A stretch of 38,966 nt of DNA from Ottowia sp. (GTDB taxonomy: Bacteria; Pseudomonadota; Gammaproteobacteria; Burkholderiales; Burkholderiaceae): contig JADYYQ010000043.1 of assembly GCA_020853585.1 (NCBI GenBank), positions 1 through 38,966 of the forward strand, in the 5' to 3' direction. Both the position numbers and the translations under genes were made by a program. The notes under the pieces were generated by a model. That model was given only the letters and a program-made list of their open reading frames with translations, was not told where the DNA came from and did no database searches. Of this stretch, positions 7,144 to 18,013 are shown piece by piece. The first letter of the stretch is position 1, and every line of letters begins with the position of its first letter.

Positions 7144-7920
7144 ATGAGTCATCAGTATATTTTGGTGCAAAAGAAAGATCGTGTGGGTTTAATTACCTTA
7201 AATCGCCCAGCTGTCTTGAATGCATTAAATGACACGTTAATGGATGAAGTATGTGCCGCACTTGCACATTTTGATGCGGATGAAGAAATCGGTTGTATGG
7301 TATTAACAGGCAGTGATAAAGCATTTGCTGCGGGTGCTGATATTGGTGTGATGGCGCAGTATGGGCTGATGGATGTTTATAAGGGTGATTACATCACCCG
7401 TAACTGGGCGCCTATATCGCGTATACGAAAGCCGATTATTGCTGCGGTGGCAGGCTATGCATTAGGCGGTGGGTGTGAACTGGCTATGTTGTGCGACATT
7501 ATTATTGCGGCTGATAACGCGAAATTTGCGCAGCCGGAAGTAAAACTCGGCACGATGCCGGGCGCCGGGGGTACGCAGCGTTTACCTCGGGCAGTATCTA
7601 AGGCCAAGGCAATGGATATGTGTTTATCCGCTCGTATGATGGATGCGACGGAAGCGGAGCGTGCTGGGTTGGTCTCCCGTGTGGTGCCCTTAGCGCAACT
7701 ATTAAGTGAAGTGATCAAGACCGCAGAGACCATCGCTAGCTATTCTTTACCCATCGTTATGATGATTAAAGAGGCCGTGAATCGTTCTTATGAAACAGGG
7801 CTAGCAGAAGGTGTGCATTTTGAGCGGCGTTTGTTTTACAGCACATTTGCCAGCGAAGATCAAAAAGAAGGCATGCACGCTTTTTTAGAAAAACGCCCTG
7901 CTCATTTTCAGCATAAATAA
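7144..7920 (+). CDS. Enoyl-CoA hydratase (crotonase family)
   Basis: This 258-residue crotonase-fold protein hydrates trans-2-enoyl-CoA to 3-hydroxyacyl-CoA. The oxyanion-hole segment KAFAAGADI (starting near residue 60) and the GYALGGGCELA block are present. The second catalytic glutamate is found in FAQPEVKLGTMPGAGGTQRL, so both acid residues of rat-type crotonase are retained. Length and motifs match FadB1/PaaF-type single-function hydratases. The frame is open from a GTG at 7117, but GGGAG (7131-7135) lies 8 bases before ATG 7144, and the protein begins typically with the strand QYILVQKKDRVGLITLNRP. No other beta-oxidation gene is nearby, so the pathway is open. Confidence 0.92.
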   Translation: MSHQYILVQKKDRVGLITLNRPAVLNALNDTLMDEVCAALAHFDADEEIGCMVLTGSDKAFAAGADIGVMAQYGLMDVYKGDYITRNWAPISRIRKPIIAAVAGYALGGGCELAMLCDIIIAADNAKFAQPEVKLGTMPGAGGTQRLPRAVSKAKAMDMCLSARMMDATEAERAGLVSRVVPLAQLLSEVIKTAETIASYSLPIVMMIKEAVNRSYETGLAEGVHFERRLFYSTFASEDQKEGMHAFLEKRPAHFQHK

Positions 7921-8227
7921 GTGCGAGAACGAGTGTAGTGCCGTATTTTTGATAGAACTTAAATGCCACTTATGTTTCTAATGCGTTACTAAAAACAGGA
8001 TAGGGCATCAGCGCATGATGCGTTGCAATAGGAGTACTGCCGGACAGTGAACGACCAAAGCTAACGGCGGGGCCCACTTGCAGCGGACAGTGTGCGGCTG
8101 TGCACGGTGCACAAATCATGTCGTTGGATGCCGCTTGCATTACAAAATAAAAGAGCAGCGAGTGATGCTGTTGTTATCTGCTATCCAAGAGGCTGTTACG
8201 AGAGAGTAGAGCGATTCAATCATATGT
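7921..8227. other. Intergenic region between convergent genes, nothing recognised
   Basis: These 307 bases separate the ends of the hydratase gene and ftsY. I see a short hairpin without a T tract (GCATCA 8005-8010 with TGATGC 8016-8021), but no terminator of standard form, no RNA gene and no convincing open frame. Confidence 0.5.
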
Positions 8228-9274
8228 TTAGTATGTTAGATCGCCCAGTAGTGCATGGGTAAATGTCGTTGCGTCGAAAGGCTGTAGGTCATTAAGCTGC
8301 TCTCCCACGCCAATAAAGTAGACCGGGATAGGGTGCTGGTGTGCAATAGCAGCGAGAATTCCTCCGCGTGCGGTGCCATCGAGTTTAGTGACAATCAAAC
8401 CGGTTAGGCCAATGGCTTCATCAAATGCTTTGACTTGTGCCAAAGCGTTTTGTCCATTATTCGCATCAATAACGAGCACACGCTCATGCGGTGCGCCGGG
8501 CATAGCTCGAGCGGCAACACGCTGAATTTTTTTCAGCTCTTCCATTAGATGCATCTGTGTCGGTAGACGCCCCGCTGTATCAGCAATGACCACATCGCTA
8601 CCGCGAGCGCATCCTGCATTAATGGCATCAAATACAACCGCAGCGGGATCGCCTCCTTCTTGAGAGATAACCGTTACGGCGTTACGCTCGCCCCAAAGCA
8701 TAAGTTGATCACGGGCAGCTGCGCGAAAGGTGTCACCGGCGGCGAGCAAAATGGATTGCTGTGCGTTACGTAGATGCTGGCAAAGTTTTCCTATACTGGT
8801 TGTCTTTCCCACGCCATTCACGCCTGCTACCATGATGACTAAGGGTTGTACTTGACCGAGCGTGAGCTGTTTTTCAAGTGGTTTTAATAAATCATTGAGT
8901 AATTGACTAAGAATTTGTTTTACTGCTACGGGTGTCGTGGCGTTTTGTAGTTTAATTTGCCGGCGCAGCTGTGTAAGTAAATTTTGAGTGGCGGTGATAC
9001 CTACGTCCGCGCAAATCAATGCACTCTCAATTTCTTCTAATAAGTCTTCATCGACACGCGTGCCGACAAATAAGGTTGCGATTTGTTGACTGGTGCGTGC
9101 GAGCCCAGCGCTTAATCGTTGTCGCCAGGATGATTTGGCTTCGGTCGGAGGTGGGGTGATATCGGTGAATATTTCTTCCGATAATGTGTTTTCTACGGCA
9201 TCGGTTGATGCCATTGTCGCCGTGTCTTGTACGGTAGTCTGTTTAAAGAGGTGTTTTTTTATTAAGCGAAACAT
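8228..9274 (-). CDS. ftsY: Signal recognition particle receptor FtsY
   Basis: FtsY is the SRP receptor GTPase that docks ribosome-nascent chain complexes at the inner membrane. The 348-residue protein has a short charged A region (1-45) with a basic amphipathic start (MFRLIKKHLFK). The helical N domain spans about 50-140. The G domain has G1 GVNGVGKT (151-158), the DTFRAAA insertion box (181-187), DTAGR (232-236) and TKLDGTARGG (296-305). The A region is shorter and less acidic than in E. coli, as in other betaproteobacteria. It is divergent from the two M16 peptidase genes, with 74 bases between starts, as in Burkholderia. Confidence 0.96.
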   Translation of the reverse strand: MFRLIKKHLFKQTTVQDTATMASTDAVENTLSEEIFTDITPPPTEAKSSWRQRLSAGLARTSQQIATLFVGTRVDEDLLEEIESALICADVGITATQNLLTQLRRQIKLQNATTPVAVKQILSQLLNDLLKPLEKQLTLGQVQPLVIMVAGVNGVGKTTSIGKLCQHLRNAQQSILLAAGDTFRAAARDQLMLWGERNAVTVISQEGGDPAAVVFDAINAGCARGSDVVIADTAGRLPTQMHLMEELKKIQRVAARAMPGAPHERVLVIDANNGQNALAQVKAFDEAIGLTGLIVTKLDGTARGGILAAIAHQHPIPVYFIGVGEQLNDLQPFDATTFTHALLGDLTY

Positions 9275-9348
9275 ATTGGCAGAACAAGCATAGGGAAAAA
9301 GTAAAAGGTGGCGTTAGAATCTCGGTCGGAGTTTATCAGAGGAGTTTT

Positions 9349-10746
9349 ATGTGCTATTTCACGCGTGTTTTTGGCTTGATATTGTTGGGGTTATGGTTAG
9401 CCACGAGTAGCGCGGCGCCTATATCTGCGACACCACAAGATACTTATGAGTATCAGTTAAAAAATGGAATGCGTGTTATTTTTAGGCGAGACACGCGTTC
9501 GCCTACAGTTGCTCAAATGGTGTGGTATCGGGCAGGCAGTATAGATGAATTTAATGGCACAACCGGCGTTGCCCATGCGCTTGAGCATATGATGTTTAAG
9601 GGCACAAAAACAGTCAAGCCGGGTGACTTTTCGCGTCAAGTGGCGGCTTTAGGTGGCCAAGAAAATGCGTTTACAAGCAATGATTACACCGCGTATTTTC
9701 AGCAGGTGGGTAAATCGCATTTGCCTACCATCATGCGACTAGAAGCGGACCGCATGACAAATTTACTGTTATCGAAAACAGAATTTGATAAAGAAATACA
9801 AGTAGTGATGGAAGAGCGCCGGTTACGCACGGAAGATCAAGCTTCTGCTTTACTGTATGAGCAGCTCCTTGCTACTGCTTTTGTTACTTCACCTCGGCGT
9901 GTTCAGCCTATTGGTTGGATGGATGACCTTAAGGCGATGAATTACTTAGATGTACAGCAGTGGTACCAGCGTTGGTATGCACCTAATAATGCTGTACTGG
10001 TGATTGCAGGGGATGCTCAGCCCGAGCAAGTATATGCTTTAGCGGAAAAATATTTTGGGGGTATTGCTGCACGTCCCCTACCTCTGCGTAAACCCCAGCA
10101 TGAGCCGGTGCAGCGTGGTTTACGTATCGTTGAAGTTAAAGCGCCGGCAGAAAATCCTCAGCTCGCGATGGCTTATAAGGTACCCATATTGATTGATCCA
10201 AAAAAAGATGAAGAATCGTATGCATTGATGGTATTAGACGTCGTATTAAGTGGTCATACAAATAGTCGTTTACAGCGCAATTTGGTACGTGACCAACGGC
10301 TAGCGGATGAAATGGGTACAAGCTATATGCCGATTTCGCGAGGCCCAGAGTTATTTTATTTTTGGGGTGTGCCCGCACAAGGCAAAACATTGGCGCAGTT
10401 AGAAGATGCGGTGCGAGCGGAGCTCGCCACGTTGGCAAAAACGGGGGTGAGCGAGGCAGAGCTGGCGCGTGTTAAAGCGCAGTTGGTTGCGAAAAAAGTA
10501 TTTAAGCGCGACTCGGTATTTGGCCAGGCGATGGAAATTGGTATGGCGCAGATGAGTGGGGTTTCGTGGCGCGATTTTGATTTGATGCTTGAAAAAATTT
10601 ACGCGGTAACTTCAGCGCAGGTTCAGGCCGTAATCACACGCTACTTTACAGATGATCAGCTCACGATCGCACGGTTGCTTCCTTTGCCGGTAGATACGCA
10701 TGCCGCACCTAAAGGCAAGACACTGCCGAACGAATTACTTCATTAG
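9349..10746 (+). CDS. M16-family zinc metallopeptidase (catalytic subunit)
   Basis: This pitrilysin/processing-peptidase homologue has 465 residues. A signal peptide (about 1-22, ending TSSAA) predicts periplasmic location. The inverted zinc motif is intact: HALEH (76-80), with a distal glutamate in VMEERRLRTE (Glu155 or 156) at the expected distance of about 76 residues. Two M16 halves follow. The second half has the usual substrate-binding region but no zinc site. A second M16 gene lacking HxxEH starts 8 bases downstream, so the pair probably forms a heterodimer like mitochondrial processing peptidase. GAGGAG directly precedes the ATG with a 4-base spacing. The substrate is unknown. Confidence 0.93.
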   Translation: MCYFTRVFGLILLGLWLATSSAAPISATPQDTYEYQLKNGMRVIFRRDTRSPTVAQMVWYRAGSIDEFNGTTGVAHALEHMMFKGTKTVKPGDFSRQVAALGGQENAFTSNDYTAYFQQVGKSHLPTIMRLEADRMTNLLLSKTEFDKEIQVVMEERRLRTEDQASALLYEQLLATAFVTSPRRVQPIGWMDDLKAMNYLDVQQWYQRWYAPNNAVLVIAGDAQPEQVYALAEKYFGGIAARPLPLRKPQHEPVQRGLRIVEVKAPAENPQLAMAYKVPILIDPKKDEESYALMVLDVVLSGHTNSRLQRNLVRDQRLADEMGTSYMPISRGPELFYFWGVPAQGKTLAQLEDAVRAELATLAKTGVSEAELARVKAQLVAKKVFKRDSVFGQAMEIGMAQMSGVSWRDFDLMLEKIYAVTSAQVQAVITRYFTDDQLTIARLLPLPVDTHAAPKGKTLPNELLH

Positions 10747-10754
10747 GAATCAAT

Positions 10755-12088
10755 ATGTATGCATGGCATCAGATGACGGTTCGGATTTTTTTTGTTCTCT
10801 TTTTAGGGTTATGTGCACGCGGTGTAAGTGCTGTGTTGCCCATTGAGCAGTGGACAACTCAAGCGGGCACCCGTGTTTATTTTGTAGCGGCGCGCGCGCT
10901 GCCTATGCTTGATATACGAATTGACGTGGATGCTGGCGCTCGATTTGATCCCACTAATAAGCAAGGTTTAGCCGCATTAACGGCGACCTTATTAGCAGCA
11001 GGTGTGACTGCGAAGGATGCGCAACTGACTTTAAGTGAAGGTGAGATTGCCGATGGATTTGCAAATGTCGGTGCGCAATATTTTGTATATACCGATGCTG
11101 ACCATAGCAGTGTGCATTTGCGATGTTTGAGCGCGCCGGCACAACGTGATTCCGCCTTGGCTTTATTAAAGCGTGTATTACACCATCCTGATTTTCCGGA
11201 AGATAAAGTGCAACGGGATATTCAGATAAGTGTGGCCGCGTTACGTGAGAATTTAACCCGTGCGGATACGGTGGCCGATCGCGCGCTGCTACCCGCTATT
11301 TATGGTACGCATCCTTATGGACAGCTGCCTAGTATCGAGAGTATTGGTCATATTACGCGTCAGGATGTGAGCCGTTTTTATCGTGAGCGATATGGGGCAA
11401 ATCGTGCGGTTATTACGCTGGTAGGGGATATAGACCAAACGCAAGCGCGTGCTTTGGCTGAGCGCTTAAGTCAATCATTGCCTTCATTTGCGAGTGAAAT
11501 TAATTTGCCAGCGGTGAGCGCCTTATCAGGCAAGGGTGCGACGCTGCGTTTTACGCATCCATCTGAGCAAGCTTATATTATGATTGGCCAACCAGGCATT
11601 ACGCATCATGATCCCGACTACTTTGCTTTATTAGTGGGCAATCATATTTTAGGTGGCGGAGGGTTTACCTCCCGATTGGTAGAAGAGGTGCGTGAAAAGC
11701 GTGGACTATCTTACAGCGTGCACAGTTTTTTCTCGCCTTGGCTGCAATCGGGTGTGTTCGAAATTAGTTTGCAAACACGTAAAGATCAAGCAGACCAAAC
11801 TTTGCAGGTGGTGCGTCAAACTTTAACTACCTTTGTAGAGCAAGGGCCCACGGCAAAAGAGTTACAGGCGGCTAAAGATTATTTGATTAATAGTTTTCCT
11901 TTGCGTATCGATAGCAATGCGAAGTTATTAGCGAATGTGGCCAATTTCGCTTGGCATGGCTTGCCGCTTAATTATCTTGATACTTGGTCTACGCATATTG
12001 CGCAAGTGAGATTAGCGCAAGTGAAGGCGGCGTTGGCTCGACATTTACAGCCACAAGCCATGGTAACCGTTGTGGTGGGGTCTGCGCA

Positions 12089-12092
<4 letters not shown>
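10755..12092 (+). CDS. M16-family peptidase-like protein (non-catalytic partner)
   Basis: This 445-residue exported protein has a hydrophobic signal sequence (about 10-25, FFVLFLGLCARGVSA) and two M16 domains. The position of the HxxEH zinc motif reads LAALTATLLAAG, so no metal site remains in the first half. The C-terminal half keeps the conserved GGGFTSRLVEEVREKRGLSYSV segment, which completes the active site of the partner subunit in two-gene M16 systems. AGGA lies 6 bases before ATG 10755. The gene follows the catalytic M16 gene by 8 bases and precedes rsmD with a GTGA-type overlap, so one operon is likely. Periplasmic location is predicted. Confidence 0.92.
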
Positions 12093-13410
<1,318 letters not shown>

Positions 13411-13455
13411 AAATCTTTGCGTAGGCGATAACGATGCTTACGTCGCTTAAAGCAT

Positions 13456-14622
13456 ATGCCACAGGGTGTTCGTATGGGTAGGACAAATTCGGCGGCCGAC
13501 TTTTACGAGAATGCAGGCGAACTCCCTGCGGGGACAGCGCCCCATTTGGCAGGCGTCGTCGGTGCGCGTGGTGAGGACCGATTAGTGACTACACCACTTT
13601 ATAATTTGACCGACTATGATCTGATTATTGATGCCCGTAGTCCGCATGAGTATGCGCAAGACCATTTGCCGGGCGCAGTTAATTTTCCAGTTGTCGATGA
13701 TGATGAGTATGCTCAAGTGGGTATTTTGCATCGTACGGACAAAATGGCTGCATATCGTATGGGCGTGTGTTTTGCATTAAAAAATATAGCGCGCTATCTT
13801 GAGGACCCTCTTTTATGGGCGCGTCGAAAAAGTCGGGTGCTGGTGTATTGTTTTCGGGGAGGTAAACGTAGTCGCCTGTGGTTTGATGCGTTAAGCACTG
13901 TGGGCTATCACACGACACGTTTGCACGGTGGCTGGAAAGCTTACCGTCGTTGGGTCAATCAACAGTTAACGGTGTTACCAAGTTGTTATCGGTATCGCGT
14001 TTTGAGCGGCCCTACCGGCTGCGGTAAAACACGACTACTTTATGCGTTGCGTGCAGCGGGAGCGCAGGTGCTGGATTTAGAAGATCTTGCAAGGCACCGC
14101 GGGTCTGTATTGGGTGCTATTCCTTTGCAAGTACAACCCTCACAGAAAATTTTCGATAGTAGGCTATTGCATATTTTGTCTTCGTTTTCCACTGATCAAC
14201 CAGTCTGGGTGGAAGCAGAGAGTAAAAAAATTGGCCAATTGCAATTGCCAGAGCATCTTTATGCTGCGATGCATGTGGGGCAGTCCTTGCTGATTGAGAC
14301 TGAGATGGCCCAACGTGTGTTGGTATGGCGAGAAGATTATCGGCATTTTGAAGAAGATCCCCTGGCTATGTTGGCTTGTTTGGCATTTTTGCAGCCTTTG
14401 GTAGGAGGGAAAGAGTTCGCCCAGTGGACGTTGCTAGCCAAAAACAAAGATGTAGCCCCGTTATTTGAGCGCTTGATGCGTCAGCATTATGATCCTGCGT
14501 ACAAAAAATCGCTTTTTAGAAATTACTGCAATATCGATGCACGCCCTTGCTTGATGCTTAATGATGTGTCCCCCGCGGGGCTTGCACAGGTGGCCCGTGA
14601 TTTGTTGATTCAATTTGGATAA
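13456..14622 (+). CDS. mnmH: tRNA 2-selenouridine synthase / geranyltransferase MnmH (SelU)
   Basis: MnmH converts 2-thiouridine at the tRNA wobble position (Lys, Glu, Gln) through a geranylated intermediate to 2-selenouridine. The 388-residue frame has the N-terminal rhodanese domain, with DARSPHEYAQDHLPGAVNFP and active-site Cys132 in YCFRGGKRS. A P-loop domain follows with GPTGCGKT (185-192). Before the rhodanese domain it has about 45 extra residues with no recognisable fold. Alternative starts are ATG 13474 (AGGGTG 5 bases upstream) and GTG 13585 (GAGG 8 bases upstream), and the last would give the usual family N-terminus. A selD gene is not in the window, so the selenation step is uncertain. 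Confidence 0.9.
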   Translation: MPQGVRMGRTNSAADFYENAGELPAGTAPHLAGVVGARGEDRLVTTPLYNLTDYDLIIDARSPHEYAQDHLPGAVNFPVVDDDEYAQVGILHRTDKMAAYRMGVCFALKNIARYLEDPLLWARRKSRVLVYCFRGGKRSRLWFDALSTVGYHTTRLHGGWKAYRRWVNQQLTVLPSCYRYRVLSGPTGCGKTRLLYALRAAGAQVLDLEDLARHRGSVLGAIPLQVQPSQKIFDSRLLHILSSFSTDQPVWVEAESKKIGQLQLPEHLYAAMHVGQSLLIETEMAQRVLVWREDYRHFEEDPLAMLACLAFLQPLVGGKEFAQWTLLAKNKDVAPLFERLMRQHYDPAYKKSLFRNYCNIDARPCLMLNDVSPAGLAQVARDLLIQFG

Positions 14623-14808
14623 ACCCATAGCGATGTATGCTGTGTAACCGTCTCGGTCCCAGCTGTTATCGATGTATCGAATTATCCCTGCGAAGAAAAT
14701 CGCACACATACGTGTGGACACAATAATGGCCGTCGATCAGAAATGGCACCTAAAGGCACTTTCGCTCAGCAAAAATAATATGCTCATGTAAGCATTACTC
14801 GCACAAGC

Positions 14809-14834
14809 AAAGTGGCAGCGCTTGCTACCACTTT
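14809..14834 (-). terminator. Hairpin after rne, probable terminator
   Basis: AAAGTGGCAGC (14809-14819) and GCTACCACTTT (14824-14834) pair at 10 of 11 positions around a 4-base loop. The hairpin begins 19 bases beyond the rne stop. The following T tract on the minus strand is only the TTT that closes the stem, so it could also be an mRNA-stabilising structure. Confidence 0.55.
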
Positions 14835-14852
14835 ACTACTAGACTTAAACGA

Positions 14853-17498
14853 CTACTTTTCGATTTTATTGTGTGTTTCCACCATGACCATTGGGCCTTC
14901 GGGTAAAGAGGGTCGTGGTTTTTGTGCGCGGTGGGGGTGTGAGATTGGTTGAGCGGTCGTATTTGCAGGCTCGGGTACAGCGTTAATTTTGTTGCGGTCG
15001 GTTTCAACCCAGACCATACCTACGGCATCGACGACTTTTTTCAACGCAGCGGTAGGCAGCGGTTCACTCACAGTCAGTGGTTTATTCACAGATGTTGGTA
15101 GCGACACGGGGGCGTTAGCGGCCTGCACCAAGCTTGCTGTAGGCGTAGAAGAAGGTGGCAAAGGTGCGGCGGTAGCCGTTGTTGTGACTATAGGGGCTGC
15201 TGTGACGGGTGGTGTATACGGCTGCGCTAAATTTGTTGTCGGCACTTGGGATATCGGGGCGGTGATGACTTCATGTGTTGAGTGTGTTGCCAATGTCTGT
15301 GTCACGACGGGTAAGGGCGCATCTGCGACAGAGTGCGAAGATAATTGCTCCGAAGGCTGTGCTAAAAGCGTGCCATCAGCACTGTTTGGCGCCCCTCTAT
15401 CTGAATCGCTGCGGTTGCCCCGGCCCCGGCCGCGGCGGTTGCGGTTAGTACGACGTTCTTCGTTAGCAGCGGCTTCGTGAGTCTCTTTTGCAAACGGTGC
15501 AGCAGATACTTGCGCGGGCACATTGTCTTTGCTTGGCACAGGGTCTTTCGTTGCCGTTTCGGGTCGACGACGATTATTACGTCCACGCGCATTCGTGCGA
15601 TTTTCTTCGCGAGCATGATTCGATGATTCGATCGCCGCTGTGGCCGAGACGGCAGTCTCTGTCGTGATCGCGGGATTATTGGCGGTGCGTGGTTTTTTAT
15701 TCTGCGTATTGCGGCTATTGCCATTGCGCGAATTGTGCTGGCTGACACGCGATTTGTTGTGGTGATTAGGTTTACTTGCTGACGTAGGTTGAGGCGTGCG
15801 TGTACCAAACAGATCTTTTATCCAGCCAAAGAGTCCTGTACCGATTGCAGCTTGCTTTGGTTTGCTGGGAGTCGGTGCGGGTTGGTCTGGCTGAATGCCT
15901 TTGACGGCCGCTTCTTGGCGTACTTTGGCAACATTGGCATCGCGCTGACCATAACTTGTGTCTGCTTCTAATTCACGCGTGGCTTCTTCAACCAGATGAT
16001 AACTGGCTCTGATGTTATCCAGTCGTGGGTCATCGTGACGTAAACGTTCCAATTTATAGTGCGGTGTTTCAAGGTGTTTGTTAGGGATTAACACTACGTT
16101 GACTTTGAATCGCGTTTCAATTTTGTTAATTTCTGAGCGTTTTTCATTGAGCAAAAACGCAGCCACTTCAACAGGCACTTGACAGTGAATGGCGGCAGTG
16201 TGTTCCTTCATCCCCTCTTCTTGGATAATACGTAGTACTTGCAGTGCGGAAGATTCTGTATCACGGATATGGCCTGTGCCATTGCAGCGAGGGCAGGTGA
16301 TATGCGAGTCTTCGGAGAGTGCCGGGCGCAAACGCTGGCGCGATAGTTCCATCAGGCCAAAGCGCGAGATTTTGCCCATCTGGACACGCGCACGGTCGTG
16401 ATGTAGCGCATCTTTTAATCGTTGTTCGACGTCTTTCTGCGCTTTAACCGATTCCATATCAATAAAATCGATAACGATAAGGCCGCCTAAATCGCGTAGG
16501 CGAAGTTGTCGACTAATCTCTTCGGCTGCTTCCAAATTGGTACGCGCCGCTGTTTCTTCAATATCGGCCCCGCGGGTTGCACGCGCTGAGTTGACATCGA
16601 CAGAGACAAGTGCCTCTGTATGATCGATAACAATTGCACCGCCTGAGGGTAAAGGTACGGTGCGTGAATAAGCGGTTTCAATTTGATGTTCGATTTGAAA
16701 ACGGGAGAAAAGAGGCGCGTCATCACGATAACGTTTCACTTTCTCCATATTATCTGGCATAACGACGCTCATAAACGCGCGTGCTTGCTCAAAGACATCG
16801 TCGGTATCGATCAAAATTTCGCCGATGCTGGGCTGAAAATAATCGCGAATAGCACGGATGACCAAGCTAGACTCAAGGTATATCAATAGTGGCGCTTGAT
16901 TAACCGCCGCGGCCGTGTCGATAGCGCGCCAGAGTTGAGTTAGATAATTAAGATCCCACTCCAGCTCAGTTTTTGTCCGTCCAATACCCGCTGTGCGTGC
17001 AATAATGCTCATCCCTTCGGGTAGATCAAGCTGCCCCATGGTTTCGCGCAATTCTTGGCGATCGTCACCTTCAATACGGCGTGATACGCCTCCGCCACGA
17101 GGATTATTTGGCATCAATACGAGATAGCGGCCCGCCAAAGAAATAAAAGAAGTCAGCGCCGCCCCTTTGTTGCCACGTTCTTCTTTTTCTACTTGAACGA
17201 TAATTTCTTGGCCTTCGGCTAGTGCTTCGCGAATACTGGCATGCCGGGCATCCACACCGGGTTGAAAATAGCCGCGTGCAACTTCTTTAAATGGCAAAAA
17301 GCCATGACGTTCTTCGCCGTAATTAACAAAACAAGCCTCAAGAGAGGGCTCGATACGTGTGATAACACCTTTATAAATATTGCCTTTGCGTTGTTCGCGC
17401 CCAGCATTTTCGATATCGATATCAATAAGTCGTTGACCATCAACAATGGCAACACGTAGCTCTTCTTGCTGCGTGGCGTTAAATAACATGCGTTTCAT
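14853..17498 (-). CDS. rne: Ribonuclease E
   Basis: RNase E is the endonuclease of the RNA degradosome and of rRNA/tRNA maturation. The 881-residue protein has an S1 domain (about 35-120), the 5'-sensor/RNase H-like region, and the catalytic DNase I-like domain with Asp301 (VDVNSARATRG) and Asp344 (VIDFIDM). The zinc link CPRCNGTG (402-409) makes the tetramer. From about 520 the tail is disordered and rich in Asn, Arg, Ala, Pro and Thr. It has arginine patches (RRTNRNRRGRGRGNR) and a repeated VxVET motif near the end (MVWVETDRNK, MVMVETHNK), as in other betaproteobacteria. The frame runs to a TTG at 17510, but GGAG lies 7 bases before ATG 17498, which starts with the typical MKRMLFNATQ. Confidence 0.96.
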   Translation of the reverse strand: MKRMLFNATQQEELRVAIVDGQRLIDIDIENAGREQRKGNIYKGVITRIEPSLEACFVNYGEERHGFLPFKEVARGYFQPGVDARHASIREALAEGQEIIVQVEKEERGNKGAALTSFISLAGRYLVLMPNNPRGGGVSRRIEGDDRQELRETMGQLDLPEGMSIIARTAGIGRTKTELEWDLNYLTQLWRAIDTAAAVNQAPLLIYLESSLVIRAIRDYFQPSIGEILIDTDDVFEQARAFMSVVMPDNMEKVKRYRDDAPLFSRFQIEHQIETAYSRTVPLPSGGAIVIDHTEALVSVDVNSARATRGADIEETAARTNLEAAEEISRQLRLRDLGGLIVIDFIDMESVKAQKDVEQRLKDALHHDRARVQMGKISRFGLMELSRQRLRPALSEDSHITCPRCNGTGHIRDTESSALQVLRIIQEEGMKEHTAAIHCQVPVEVAAFLLNEKRSEINKIETRFKVNVVLIPNKHLETPHYKLERLRHDDPRLDNIRASYHLVEEATRELEADTSYGQRDANVAKVRQEAAVKGIQPDQPAPTPSKPKQAAIGTGLFGWIKDLFGTRTPQPTSASKPNHHNKSRVSQHNSRNGNSRNTQNKKPRTANNPAITTETAVSATAAIESSNHAREENRTNARGRNNRRRPETATKDPVPSKDNVPAQVSAAPFAKETHEAAANEERRTNRNRRGRGRGNRSDSDRGAPNSADGTLLAQPSEQLSSHSVADAPLPVVTQTLATHSTHEVITAPISQVPTTNLAQPYTPPVTAAPIVTTTATAAPLPPSSTPTASLVQAANAPVSLPTSVNKPLTVSEPLPTAALKKVVDAVGMVWVETDRNKINAVPEPANTTAQPISHPHRAQKPRPSLPEGPMVMVETHNKIEK

Positions 17499-17510
17499 AA
17501 ATAGCTCCAA

Positions 17511-17986
17511 CTAAGTGGCGCACCGCATGGGCTAATGCTTAGCGGTGCAATAAGCACGCTGGATCGGAAGCGAAGTAGTGGGAGAATTGCCCCTGCCGGT
17601 TAGCGCAAGGCTAACAAGGTTTGGGCGGGTGGAGGAGAATTGTTTTAACACACCGATCACTAGGTAGGCTAAGCCTAGGCCACAAGTGGGGTGGCAAACA
17701 TATATATTCGCTGACGGGACACATCGTGCCGGACAGCCTTCTCACACCAGGGCGATCGCGCGTTGCGCTCACCTAAGATTCCGTTAACTAATTCGCTCCT
17801 ACGCCTATTGCACTGGCTGTTGGCCAAATTTGCATTACGGCGGGATCGTGCGTGCTGCTTATGTCTTTTTAGTCGCCGTAGGCAGTTATTTTTTATCTAA
17901 GTACGCTACGCGACTGGGACTGACACGGTCCCCTGTGTAAAATATGCGTATTCGCTGACACTCGCTGGGCCGATGATACAGAATTT
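17511..17986. promoter_or_regulatory. Divergent rne-rluC region with structured rne leader
   Basis: These 476 bases separate the rne and rluC starts. On the rne side there is a perfect 6-bp hairpin (GTTAGC 17599-17604 with GCTAAC 17610-17615, 5-base loop) and a second dyad TAGGCT-A-AGCCTA (17665-17677). RNase E in E. coli controls its own mRNA through hairpins in a long leader. A similar arrangement here is inference. No convincing pair of promoter boxes was found for rluC. Confidence 0.45.
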
Positions 17987-18013
17987 TTGTCGGCCGCCCA
18001 AATTATATGCAAA

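Noticed and set aside
14989..15480. 163-codon plus-strand frame rich in Val, Gly and Ala
   Set aside because: Shadow of the low-complexity tail of rne on the other strand.
17920..17943. rluC promoter CTGACA...TAAAAT
   Set aside because: Only 12 bases separate the boxes, too few for sigma70.
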